41,841 nucleotides of DNA from an uncultured Oscillospiraceae bacterium (lineage in GTDB: Bacteria; Bacillota; Clostridia; Oscillospirales; Oscillospiraceae), in NCBI GenBank assembly GCA_910585265.1, contig CAJUCA010000029.1:1-41841 (forward strand), in the 5' to 3' direction. Below, piece after piece: positions 9,148-17,410 of this stretch. Each line of letters begins with the position of its first letter. Position 1 is the first letter of the stretch. The notes below the pieces were generated by a model. That model was not told the DNA's origin and did not search any database. It saw only the letters and a program-made list of their open reading frames with translations. The position numbers and the translations under genes were made by a program.

Positions 9148-9724
9148 AGGGATGTCCTCCTGTGTGGGGGTTGGGGCCTGGGAGCATGGCGGAAGCTGGC
9201 GTTGGAGGGGGTGAGACGCGGGGCGCGGCATGGGGAAGCTCCGCGCCCTCCAGGGCCAGCAGGGCGCGCTTCACCGCCAGCCCGCAGGCGAACCCGGTGA
9301 GGCTGCCGCCCCTGCCCACCACCCGGTGGCAGGGGGTGAAGATGAGCAGGGGGTTGTGGTGGTTGGCCATGCCCACCGCCCGGGCGGCTTTGGGACGGCC
9401 CACGCCGGCGGCGATCTCCCCGTAGGTGCGGGTCTGGCCGAAGGGGATGGCCCGCAGGGCGGCCCACACCGCCAGCTGGAACGGCGTGCCCCGGGGGGAC
9501 AGGGGGACGGTGAACGCGGTCCGCCTGCCGGAGAAGTATTCGTCCAGCTCCGCCGCGGCCCAGCGGGTCAGCTCCGTCTCCCCCTGGGGGGCGGGGCGGT
9601 CCGAACCGGACTGGCAAAAGAATACCCGGCTCAGCCCCGTGCCGTCGTCCATCAGGGCCAGGGTGCCGATGGGATAGCTGCGGTACAGCACCGGGCGGAG
9701 GCCATGGGGTGCTTCCTGGCTCAT
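9140..9724 (-). CDS. ogt: Methylated-DNA--protein-cysteine S-methyltransferase
   Basis: 194-aa suicide DNA repair protein that moves the alkyl group from O6-alkylguanine to its own cysteine. The active site FTPCHRVVGRGGSLTGF contains the acceptor Cys in PCHRV, preceded by the DNA-binding helix region (PFGQTRTYGEIAAGVG) and AVGMANHHNP. The core ends at LLALEG. About 30 Pro/Ala-rich residues follow that are unusual for the family and overlap the start of the next gene, so they may be a drift product of a lost stop. Its ATG overlaps the hprK stop by 4 nt (ATGA), so it is coupled to hprK. Confidence 0.92.
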   Translation of the reverse strand: MSQEAPHGLRPVLYRSYPIGTLALMDDGTGLSRVFFCQSGSDRPAPQGETELTRWAAAELDEYFSGRRTAFTVPLSPRGTPFQLAVWAALRAIPFGQTRTYGEIAAGVGRPKAARAVGMANHHNPLLIFTPCHRVVGRGGSLTGFACGLAVKRALLALEGAELPHAAPRVSPPPTPASAMLPGPNPHTGGHPYA

Positions 9725-10674
9725 TTGGGGTTCATCTCCAGGTACTTCTGGTCGATGTGGCTGTCCACCTGTAGGGAAAATTCCAGCGCGGCGTTGTAGC
9801 CCATCTTTTTGTTCCGGTTGTTCATGGCGGCCACCTCGATGATCACCGCCAGATTCCGCCCGGGCTTCACGGGGATGGTCAGCGTGGGTATGCTCACGTC
9901 CAGAAGGGAGACGAAGTGGTCGTCCGCCCCCAGCCTGTCGTACAGCTTGCCCTCCTTCCAGGACTCCAGCTGGATCATCATGTCGATGGCACTGTCGAAC
10001 TTGACGGCGGACATACCGAACAGCCGCCGCACGTCCACCACGCCGATGCCCCTCAGCTCGATGTAGTGGCGGATCAGCTCCGGGGCGGTGCCCACCAGCC
10101 CGCCGATGGGGGAGCGGCGGATCTCCACTGCGTCGTCGGCGATGAGGCGGTGGCCCCGCTTCACCAGCTCGATGGCGGTTTCGCTCTTGCCCACGCCGGA
10201 CTCCCCGGCCAGCATGACCCCCTCGCCGTACACCTCCACCAGCACGCCCGAGCGGGTGATGGTGGGGGACAGGGCGGAGCGCAGGTAGGCGATGAGGGTG
10301 CTCATGATGTCGGCGGTGTTCTCCTTGGTGCCCAGAATCACCTGCTGGTGCTTTTTCGCCATCTCCAGGCACTCCGGGTAGGGCTGGAGCCCCCGGGCGA
10401 AGATCACTGCCGGGGTGCGGTAGGAGAACAGCGTGTCGAACACCACGGCCCGCTTGGCGGCGGGGATCTCCTTCAAATAGGAGATCTCCACCAGGCCCAG
10501 CAGCTGCATCCGGTCCTTGTCGAAGTAGTCGAAGAACCCGGTGAGCTGGAGGCCCGGACGGTTTACGTCCTCCGTGATGATCCGCCGGTTCCGGTAGCCC
10601 TCCGGGCCGTAGATCACGTTCAGGTGGAAGTTGTCGATGATGGTGCCCAGCTTGATGCCCACGCAGTCTGCCAT
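9721..10674 (-). CDS. hprK: HPr kinase/phosphorylase
   Basis: 317-aa bifunctional enzyme that phosphorylates or dephosphorylates Ser46 of HPr in carbon catabolite control. The Walker A loop is AGESGVGKSE (residues 156-165), followed by KRGHRLIADDAVEI, and the HprK signature IELRGIGVVDVRRLFG is present. The start at 10674 (MADCVGIKLG) is supported by GGGGG purines upstream and by alignment with the family start; the frame is open further upstream, but only through MITE sequence. A family-conserved His before the P-loop (usual HGVLV) reads Ser here (RSGVLV, about residue 142), which may affect catalysis. The gene heads the hprK-ogt-GH5 operon, and its leader is interrupted by a MITE. Confidence 0.94.
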   Translation of the reverse strand: MADCVGIKLGTIIDNFHLNVIYGPEGYRNRRIITEDVNRPGLQLTGFFDYFDKDRMQLLGLVEISYLKEIPAAKRAVVFDTLFSYRTPAVIFARGLQPYPECLEMAKKHQQVILGTKENTADIMSTLIAYLRSALSPTITRSGVLVEVYGEGVMLAGESGVGKSETAIELVKRGHRLIADDAVEIRRSPIGGLVGTAPELIRHYIELRGIGVVDVRRLFGMSAVKFDSAIDMMIQLESWKEGKLYDRLGADDHFVSLLDVSIPTLTIPVKPGRNLAVIIEVAAMNNRNKKMGYNAALEFSLQVDSHIDQKYLEMNPK

Positions 10675-10712
10675 GGCAGCGCGCCCCCTTATCCTTGAAA
10701 TACTGCTTTTTA

Positions 10713-10871
10713 GAACCTGTATCACAACCTCAAACGCCGTCTGGCCGGGTCTTTTTCCGCCAAGCCGCGTTGAATTTTCTTGCAATACACAAAGTATTCC
10801 GGCGAAAATTCGCCTTGCCTGACGGAAAAATCCCTCGGCCGGCCGGCATCCTCGGCTGTGAATACAGGTTC
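10713..10871 (-). mobile_element. MITE copy 1 (159 bp) in the hprK leader
   Basis: The terminal inverted repeats start GAACCTGTAT and end ATACAGGTTC. They are flanked by TTA at 10710-10712 and 10872-10874, a 3-bp target duplication. Read on the minus strand, the interior matches copy 2 at 16904-17064 in blocks such as GGCAAGGCGA, GGAATACTTTGTGTATT, CAACGCGG and GCGGAAAAAGA. It has no coding capacity of its own. It sits between the hprK -10 box and start codon. Confidence 0.85.
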
Positions 10872-10873
10872 TT

Positions 10874-10902
10874 ATTTTACCACATTCCGCCCTTGAAAAA
10901 AA
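10874..10902 (-). promoter_or_regulatory. Predicted promoter of hprK, separated from the gene by a MITE
   Basis: Minus strand extended -10 TGTGGTAAAAT (TAAAAT at 10874-10879) with a weak T-rich -35 at 10897-10902 and a 17-base spacer. The MITE target duplication overlaps the -10 box by one base, so transcripts would start at or in the element. Confidence 0.5.
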
Positions 10903-10925
10903 TAGGGGATTGCGCAAATTTATAC

Positions 10926-10954
10926 TTGATTTTTGGCGGCTTCTGTGGTAGCAT
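10926..10954 (+). promoter_or_regulatory. Predicted promoter of rpmB
   Basis: TTGATT (10926-10931), 17-base spacer, TAGCAT (10949-10954) with extended TGTGG. The whole block, including TTTTTGGCGG in the spacer, closely resembles the tRNA-Pro promoter at 18525-18553. Confidence 0.7.
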
Positions 10955-11015
10955 AATGAAGTTATCGTGTGCGACACCGTGTGCGTTATTCCAAGCAGCA
11001 AGGAGGTTAGTCAAT

Positions 11016-11204
11016 ATGGCCAAGTGCGAGTTCTGCGGCAAGGGCGTGAACTTCGGCATCCAGGTTTCCCATTCCCACCGCCGCTCCAACCGCCCCTGGA
11101 AGCCCAACGTCAAGCGCGTGAAGGCTGTGGTGGACGGCACCCCGAAGCACGTCTATGTGTGCACCCGCTGCCTCCGTTCCGGCAAGGTCACCCGTGCTGT
11201 GTGA
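11016..11204 (+). CDS. rpmB: 50S ribosomal protein L28 (zinc form)
   Basis: 62-aa ribosomal protein. It carries CEFC near the N-terminus and CTRC near the C-terminus, the four cysteines of the zinc-binding (C+) L28 type. The typical NRPWKPNVKRVK core is present. AAGGAGG lies ten bases before the ATG at 11016. The gene is monocistronic, with its own promoter and a strong terminator, as is usual for rpmB in Firmicutes. It is divergent from hprK. Confidence 0.97.
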   Translation: MAKCEFCGKGVNFGIQVSHSHRRSNRPWKPNVKRVKAVVDGTPKHVYVCTRCLRSGKVTRAV

Positions 11205-11223
11205 TTCCATAGGAAAGCAGATT

Positions 11224-11249
11224 GAACCCCGTGCAGGTGCACGGGGTTC
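11224..11249 (+). terminator. rpmB terminator
   Basis: Perfect 11-bp stem GAACCCCGTGC with a 4-base loop, followed by GGTTTTTTT. Confidence 0.92.
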
Positions 11250-11301
11250 GGTTTTTTTATTTGCCGCCGGGACCGGAGAGGCCCGGCCGTGAACAGGGGC
11301 A

Positions 11302-12312
11302 CTAAATCCAGCTCTGCTCCTCCTCCAGCTCGTCCCGGCGTTCCCGGGCCATGAGCCGCTCCAGCACGCCCCGGGGGTCCGCCTCCCGGTACAGCACCTC
11401 GTAGGCCCCGGCGGTGATGGGCATCTCCACCCCCGCCTTGTCCGCCATCTGCTTCGCGCTGGCGGCGGCGTAATAGCCCTCCACCACCGCGCCGCCCAGC
11501 TCGTCCATGGCCTGTTGGGCCGTCCTGCCCTGGCCGATGAGGATGCCTGCCCGGCGGTTCCGGGAGTGCATGGAGGTGCAGGTGACGATGAGATCCCCCA
11601 CCCCGGCCAGTCCGGCGAAGGTCTCCTTCCGGGCCCCCAGGGCCACGCCCAGGCGGGCGATCTCCGTCAGCCCCCGGGTCATCAGCATGGCCTTGGTGTT
11701 GTCCCCGCAGCCCATGCCGTCGCAGCAGCCCGCGCACAGGGCGATGACGTTTTTCAACGCCGCGCCGATCTCCACCCCCGTGATGTCCGGGGAGGTGTAT
11801 ATGCGGAGCTGGCGGCTCATAAACAGGTCCTGGGCCAGCAGGGCGGCGTCCCGGTTCCCGCAGGCCACCACCACCGCCGTGGGCACGCCCCGCCCCACCT
11901 CCTCGGCGTGGGAGGGGCCGGACAGCACCACCACCGGGTTCTGGCCGTCCAGCTCCTGCTCCACCACCTGATGGAGGAGCAGGGAGGTGTCTTTCTCGAT
12001 GCCCTTGGACACCAGGATCACCGGGGCACCGGGGGACAGGAAGGCTTTGAGCTGCTTTGCCGTGCTCCGCACGGCGAAGGACGGGGTGGCCAGCACCACC
12101 GCGCCGCAGTCCTTCACGCTGGCCAGATCCGTGGTGAGCTCCAGGGTGTCCGGCAGGGCCACGCCGGGGAGCATGGGGTTCTCCCGCTTCTCCCGCAGGG
12201 TGGCGTTTTCCTGCCCGCTGTAGCTCCAGAGGGTGGTCTGGTGTCCGTTGTTCAGCAGGGCCAGGGCCAGGGCGGTGCCCCAGGCTCCGCTGCCGATCAC
12301 CGCTGTTTTCAT
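11302..12312 (-). CDS. gpsA: Glycerol-3-phosphate dehydrogenase [NAD(P)+]
   Basis: 336-aa cytoplasmic enzyme that reduces dihydroxyacetone phosphate to sn-glycerol 3-phosphate for phospholipid synthesis. The Rossmann motif GSGAWGTALA is at the N-terminus. KGIEKDTS and LSGPSHAEEV are the usual family blocks, and the catalytic Lys region ALKNVIALCAG and the substrate-binding NRRAG are present. Length is normal for the family. Its ATG overlaps the plsY stop by 4 nt, so synthesis of the two consecutive pathway enzymes is coupled. Confidence 0.96.
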   Translation of the reverse strand: MKTAVIGSGAWGTALALALLNNGHQTTLWSYSGQENATLREKRENPMLPGVALPDTLELTTDLASVKDCGAVVLATPSFAVRSTAKQLKAFLSPGAPVILVSKGIEKDTSLLLHQVVEQELDGQNPVVVLSGPSHAEEVGRGVPTAVVVACGNRDAALLAQDLFMSRQLRIYTSPDITGVEIGAALKNVIALCAGCCDGMGCGDNTKAMLMTRGLTEIARLGVALGARKETFAGLAGVGDLIVTCTSMHSRNRRAGILIGQGRTAQQAMDELGGAVVEGYYAAASAKQMADKAGVEMPITAGAYEVLYREADPRGVLERLMARERRDELEEEQSWI

Positions 12313-13142
12313 GGGGTTTCCTCCTCGTTTCCGGCAGTCTGCCCGGGCGCGTGCTCCGCCTCCTGGCTGGGGGCGGGCGTTTCTTCCGCCTGGGGCTGCG
12401 GGGGTTCCTCTGCTGCTTCGGGCTGTGCTCCGCCCTCCCCGGCGTCAGGCTCCGGCTTCTTTTTGTGGAGGGAGAATTTGGACTCGGTGCCCTTGACGAG
12501 CCGGACGATATTTCCCCGGTGCTTCCACAGGATCAGGCCGCCCACCAGGACGGACAGCAGCAGAATCAGCGGCTCCCGGTACACAAACCAGGTCACGAAG
12601 GGGAAGGAGAATCCGGCCCAGCAGGAGCCGAGGGACACATATTTCGTGGCGGCGGCCAGAAGGATGAACCCGCCCCACACCACCGCCGGGATGCACCAGC
12701 TCCAGGGGTTCCCGCTGTCGAAGCCCATCATGATGGCGATGGCCCCGCCGGACAGGATGCCCTTGCCCCCCCGGAACTGGAAGGTGCAGGGGTACATATG
12801 CCCCAGCAGGCAGAAGGTGCCCGCCCAATACTTGGCCAGGGCCACCAGCTCCGGCGAGATGTGCCCCGCGATAAAGGTGGCGAACAGCACCGCCAGCACC
12901 GCCTTCACCACGTCGGACAGGATCACCACCAGGGTCAGCGGCCCGCCGAACACCCGGTAGAAGTTGGTCAGCCCCGCGTTGCCGCTGCCGTGGCTCCGCA
13001 CGTCGTTGCGCAGGATATACCGGGACACCACCACCGCCCCGTTGAAGCAGCCCAGGCAGTAGGCCACCACAGCCACCCCCGCCGCCGCCAAAGCCAGCCA
13101 GCCGGGGGCTGTCCCGGCGGCGTCAAGATATCGAGACAGCAT
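12309..13142 (-). CDS. plsY: Glycerol-3-phosphate acyltransferase PlsY with an acidic tail
   Basis: 277-aa membrane enzyme that transfers the acyl group from acyl-phosphate to the sn-1 position of glycerol 3-phosphate, using the product of gpsA. Motif 1 is GSGNAGLTNFYR and motif 2 is FRGGKG. Five or so hydrophobic segments cover residues 15-215. Usual PlsY is about 200-215 aa. Here ~55 extra residues rich in Glu, Pro, Ala and Gln follow HKKKPEPD and are predicted to be disordered and cytoplasmic. The start overlaps the der stop by one base (TAATG). Confidence 0.93.
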   Translation of the reverse strand: MLSRYLDAAGTAPGWLALAAAGVAVVAYCLGCFNGAVVVSRYILRNDVRSHGSGNAGLTNFYRVFGGPLTLVVILSDVVKAVLAVLFATFIAGHISPELVALAKYWAGTFCLLGHMYPCTFQFRGGKGILSGGAIAIMMGFDSGNPWSWCIPAVVWGGFILLAAATKYVSLGSCWAGFSFPFVTWFVYREPLILLLSVLVGGLILWKHRGNIVRLVKGTESKFSLHKKKPEPDAGEGGAQPEAAEEPPQPQAEETPAPSQEAEHAPGQTAGNEEETP

Positions 13143-14473
13143 TACGACTCCTCCTTATCGCCCTTTTGCCGGATGGTAATGCGCACCGGCGTGCCCGTCA
13201 GGCCGAAGGTGGCCCGGATCTGGTTTTCCAGGTACCGACGGTAGGAAAAGTGGAACAGCTGGGCGTCGTTGCAAAAGATCACGAAATGGGGGGGCTTCAC
13301 CCCGATCTGGGTCATATAGTAGATCTTCAGCCGCTTGCCCTTGTCGGTGGGGGGCTGGACCCGGGCCTGGGCGTCCGCCAGCACCTGGTTGAGCACGCCG
13401 GTGGGTATGCGCATGGCGGCCTGGTTTACCACGCTGTCGATGAGGCCGAACAGCTTTTCCACCCGCTGGCCCGTCAGGGCGGAGAGGAACAGCACCGGGG
13501 CGTAGGTCATATAGCTCAGGTCCCGGCGGACGTCCTCCTCCATGCGCTGCATGGTTTTGCCGTCCTTTTCGATGGCGTCCCACTTGTTCACCACGATGAT
13601 GCAGGCCTTGCCCGCGTCGTGGGCCAGCCCCGCCACCTTGGTGTCCTGCTCCGTGACTCCCTCCTGGGCATCGATCATGATGGCGCACACGTCGCTGCGC
13701 TCGATGGCCATAGTGGCCCGGAGGACGGAGAACTTCTCCACCCGGTCGTCCACCTTGGACTTTTTCCGCATTCCGGCGGTGTCGATGATGAGGTATTTCT
13801 GCCCGTCCTTTTCAAAGTAGCTGTCCACCGCGTCCCGGGTGGTGCCCGCCATGTCGGACACGATCACCCGCTCCTGGCCCAGAATCCGGTTCACCAGGGA
13901 GGACTTGCCCACGTTGGGCTTGCCGATGATGGCTACCTTAATCACATCGTCCTCCGCTTCCTCCTGATCCTCGGGGGGGAAGTGCTCAAAGCAGGCGTCC
14001 AGGAGATCGCCGGTGCCGTGGCCGTGGACGGCGGAGACGGGGTAGGGGTCCCCCAGCCCCAGGTTGTAGAACTCGTAGATGTCCGGGTTGGTGTGCCCGG
14101 TGGAGTCCATCTTGTTCACCGCCAGCACCACCGGCTTCCGGGACCGCTGGAGCATCCCGGCCACCTCCTGGTCGGCGGCGGTCATGCCGGTGCGGATGTC
14201 GCAGACAAACACGATCACCGTGGCGGCGGCGATGGCGATCTCCGCCTGCTCCCGCATGAAGGACAGGATCTGATTGTCCGTCCCCGGCTCGATGCCGCCG
14301 GTGTCCACCAGGTCGAAGGTGCGGCCCCGCCACTCCGCCTGGGCGTACAGCCTGTCCCGGGTAACGCCGGGGGTGTCCTCCACGATGGAGAGGCGTTTTC
14401 CCGTCAATTTATTGAACAGCATGGATTTGCCCACGTTTGGGCGGCCGACGATGGCCACCAGGGGCTTTGCCAT
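13142..14473 (-). CDS. der: Ribosome-associated GTPase Der (EngA)
   Basis: 443-aa double-GTPase needed for 50S subunit maturation. Two G domains are visible: GRPNVGKS near residue 10 with DTPGVTRD and NKMD, then GKPNVGKS near residue 180 with NKWD. A C-terminal KH-like domain follows (PPHFVIFCNDAQLFHFSYRRYLEN). The ATG at 14473 has AAGGAGG seven bases upstream; the longer frame to 14710 is not supported. It is the first gene of the der-plsY-gpsA operon, an order conserved in Firmicutes. Confidence 0.97.
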   Translation of the reverse strand: MAKPLVAIVGRPNVGKSMLFNKLTGKRLSIVEDTPGVTRDRLYAQAEWRGRTFDLVDTGGIEPGTDNQILSFMREQAEIAIAAATVIVFVCDIRTGMTAADQEVAGMLQRSRKPVVLAVNKMDSTGHTNPDIYEFYNLGLGDPYPVSAVHGHGTGDLLDACFEHFPPEDQEEAEDDVIKVAIIGKPNVGKSSLVNRILGQERVIVSDMAGTTRDAVDSYFEKDGQKYLIIDTAGMRKKSKVDDRVEKFSVLRATMAIERSDVCAIMIDAQEGVTEQDTKVAGLAHDAGKACIIVVNKWDAIEKDGKTMQRMEEDVRRDLSYMTYAPVLFLSALTGQRVEKLFGLIDSVVNQAAMRIPTGVLNQVLADAQARVQPPTDKGKRLKIYYMTQIGVKPPHFVIFCNDAQLFHFSYRRYLENQIRATFGLTGTPVRITIRQKGDKEES

Positions 14474-14643
14474 GAAAATCCCTCCTTGGGGGGCCGGACT
14501 GTTCTGAGCCGGGCCCTGATTTTTCCTGCGGTGCCGCGGTTGCGGGGATGGCTGGATATACGAGGATAGTATACCAAAGTTTTTTGAAAAAAGATAGGGG
14601 GTTTTTGCAAAAAGGGAGGGGATCCGTTTTCTTGGGAAAGCCC

Positions 14644-14672
14644 TTGCCTTTCGGCAGGCCATTCGGTATAAT
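14644..14672 (+). promoter_or_regulatory. Predicted promoter of the C11 peptidase gene
   Basis: TTGCCT (14644-14649), 17-base spacer, TATAAT (14667-14672). It lies 52 bases upstream of the ATG at 14725. Confidence 0.75.
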
Positions 14673-14724
14673 GTGCAGGAAGATTTTGCGGCCCCAGGGG
14701 CCGCGAGCAAGGGAGAGAGACGGT

Positions 14725-17287
14725 ATGTCGGCAGATCAGAACAGGCCCAGGGGCCGGGAGCGGAACGTCACCGGGCCGGGCAAGACGGTACACAAGCGGG
14801 GGGACGGCCTGGGAACCGGGCCGGTGGGTTCTGTTGGCGGGCACTCCGGCGGTGGGCAGGGCTCCGGCGGCGGCACCCGGGGAACCGGGGGCAGAGGGGG
14901 CGGCGTGAAGCTGATCCTCCTGCTGCTGGCGGTGCTGCTGGGCGGCGGCGGGGGGCTTACCGCCTTCCTGGGCGGGCAGGGCTCCACTCCCCAGACCTCG
15001 CCCCAGGGCCAGCAGCAGCCCAACCAGGGGGGAACGGTTTCCGGCACGGACTGGACCCAGCTGCTCAGCGGGCTGGGGGCGGCAGCGTGTCCTATGGCTG
15101 GGACAATCCGGCCAACACCGGGCGGCTGGACACCTCCGTGGCGAAGGGGGCCCGGGAGAAGTACACCAAGCTGCTGGGAAACGGGCGGGACACCGCCACC
15201 ATTATGGTCTATATGTGCGGCACCGACCTGGAGTCCCGGAACGGCATGGGCACCGCCGATTTGAAGGAGATGCTGGCGGCCGGGGTTGGGGACGGGCTTA
15301 ACCTGCTGGTATACACCGGGGGGTGCAAGGGCTGGAAGAACAATCTGGTGTCCAGCGGGTCCAACCAGATCTGGCAGGTGCGGGACGGAAAAATGATCTG
15401 CCTTCAGGACGACCTGGGCAGCAGGTCCATGACGGAGCCGGACGTGCTGTCCGGGTACATCAAGTGGTGCGTGAAGAACTACCCCGCCAGCCGGTATGAG
15501 CTGATCCTCTGGGATCACGGCGGCGGGTCGGTGAGCGGGTACGGCTACGATGAGAAGTTTGCCTCCTCCGGCTCCATGAGCCTGTCCGGGCTGGACGAGG
15601 CGTTGAAGGACGCGGGAGTCAAGTTCGACTTCATCGGCTTCGACGCGTGCCTGATGGCCACGGCGGAGACCGCCCTGACTTTGGCGCGGTACGCGGACTA
15701 CCTCATCGCCTCGGAGGAGACGGAGCCGGGAGTGGGCTGGTACTACACCGGCTGGCTTACCGCCTTTGGGAAGAACCCCTCCCTGCCCACCGTGGAGCTG
15801 GGCAGGCAGATCGTGGACAGCTTTGTGGACACCTGCGCGGACCAGTGCCGGGGCCAGCTCACCACCCTGTCGGTGGTGGATCTGGCGGAGCTGGAGGCTG
15901 TGCTGCCCGGCGCGCTGGCGGACTTCTCCCAGTCCACCGCCAAGCTGCTCCGGGACAAGGAGTACCAGACCGTTTCCAACGCCCGGAGCGGGGCCAGGGA
16001 GTTCGCCCAGTCCAGCAGAATCGACCAGGTGGATCTGGTGCATCTGGCGAAAAAACTGGGCACCAAGGAGGGGGACGCCCTGGCCCAGGCCCTGCTGGGG
16101 GCGATGAAATATAACCGCACTTCCGCCAACATGACAAACGCCTACGGGCTGTCCATCTACTTCCCTTACCGGAAGTCCTCCGGCGTGGACAAGGCGGCCT
16201 CCACCTTCGGGGAGATCGGCCTGGACAAGGGGTATATTCAGTGCATCCGGCAGTTTGCCAGCCTGGAGGTCAGCGGTCAGGCGGCCTCCAGCGGGACGGC
16301 CTCGCCGCTGCCCTCCCTGCTGGGTAGCCTGGGCGGATCGGGGGCGGGGGCGGATCAGATCTCCGCCCTGCTGGGCGAGCTGCTGGGAGGCTCCTTCGGG
16401 CGGTTCCAGGGACTGGACGGGGAGAACACCGGGTTTCTCAGCGACCGGGCCCTGGGGGACGACGAGCTGGTGCAGTATGTGACGGACCACCGCTTCCCCG
16501 CCGAGGCCCTGCTGTGGCAGGAGGGGGCGGACGGGACGCCCGTCATCCGGCTGAACGAGGAGCAGTGGGGGCTGGTGCAGGAGCTGGAGCTGAACCTGTT
16601 CTATGACGATGGGGCGGGTTGGATCGACCTGGGGCTGGACAATGTGTTCCAGTTCGACGGGGAGGGCGGGCTGCTGGGCGTGAACGATGGCGCGTGGCTT
16701 GCCGTCAACGGACAGCCGGTGGCCTACTACCACAACGCCACGGTGGACAACGGCGAGAGCTACACCATCACGGGCCGGGTTCCGGTGCTCCACAACGGGG
16801 CGCGGGCGGAGCTGATCCTCACCTTTGACAACGAGCACCCCGGAGGGTATGTGGCGGGGGTGCAGTCTGTGTACCTGGACGGGGAGACGGACACGGTGGC
16901 TAAGAGCCTGTTTAAAATCTGGCGGAATGCCAGACAGGCGCAGATTTTTTCGCTGGGCAAGGCGATTTGACGCAGGAATACTTTGTGTATTTCAAGTCAA
17001 GTCAACGCGGCCCAGCGGAAAAAGATGTGCCGGGATGGCGTTTTGATAGATTTTAAACAGGCTCTAAGAGCCAGCCGGAGCTTCTCCCCGGGGACACCCT
17101 GGAGTTTTTGTGCGATTACTACAGCTATGAGGGGGAGTACCAGGACAGCTACCTGCTGGGCGATCCGGTAACGGTGGGGGAGGATGGGCTTATGGTCAGC
17201 GATGTGCCGCTGGTTGGGATCACTCGGGCGGCTTACCGTTTTACAGATCTGTTCGGACAGCATTACTGGACGGCGGCGGTGCCCTGA
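14725..17287 (+). pseudogene. Clostripain-family (C11) cysteine peptidase, broken by a G-tract shift and a MITE
   Basis: Membrane-anchored C11 peptidase. The N-terminus (MSADQNRPRG...) is a Gly-rich cytoplasmic stretch followed by one membrane helix (KLILLLLAVLL) and a Gln/Pro linker. The caspase-like domain has ATIMVYMCGTDLES, LILWDHGGGS (catalytic His) and FDACLMATAE (catalytic Cys). The frame changes at a G5 tract at 15075-15079, where one G appears to be missing. A 161-bp MITE plus 3-bp duplication (16904-17067) splits off the last 73 codons (SQPELLPGDTLEFLCDYYSY to TAAVP). Restoring one G and removing 164 nt gives exactly 2400 nt, a 799-aa intact frame, which supports both lesions. A truncated product with the whole peptidase domain might still be made if only the MITE lesion is real. 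Confidence 0.9.
16904..17064 (+). mobile_element. MITE copy 2 (161 bp) inside the C11 peptidase gene
   Basis: Perfect 17-bp terminal inverted repeats, GAGCCTGTTTAAAATCT and its reverse complement, flanked by TAA at 16901-16903 and 17065-17067. The interior is homologous to copy 1 at 10713-10871. Host codons GCT AAG AGC are regained when the element and one TAA are removed. No transposase for the family is in the window. Confidence 0.92.
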
Positions 17288-17310
17288 GGGGGACAGCCGC
17301 GGAAGGATGA

Positions 17311-17350
17311 AAACAGGCGGCGGCCGCGGGTTTGCGGCCGCCGCCTGTTT
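17311..17350 (+). terminator. Strong terminator after the C11 gene
   Basis: Perfect 17-bp stem AAACAGGCGGCGGCCGC with a 6-base loop, giving A-rich and T-rich sides, so it may act in both directions. It lies between the C11 gene and the amidase gene. Confidence 0.8.
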
Positions 17351-17410
17351 CGCGGGACAGGGACGCGGAGGGGCGGGGGCGCATAGGATGGGGCAAAGGA
17401 GGGTTTCCTT

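Noticed and set aside
10679..11001. Longer hprK start through the MITE (frame open to 11001)
   Set aside because: The extension translates MITE and promoter DNA; family alignment and purine-rich site place the start at 10674.
14736..16838. 700-codon open frame antisense to the C11 peptidase
   Set aside because: Shadow frame; the plus strand carries the His/Cys catalytic motifs.
16904..17064. Insertion sequence
   Set aside because: About 160 bp with no open frame; terminal repeats fit a non-autonomous MITE.
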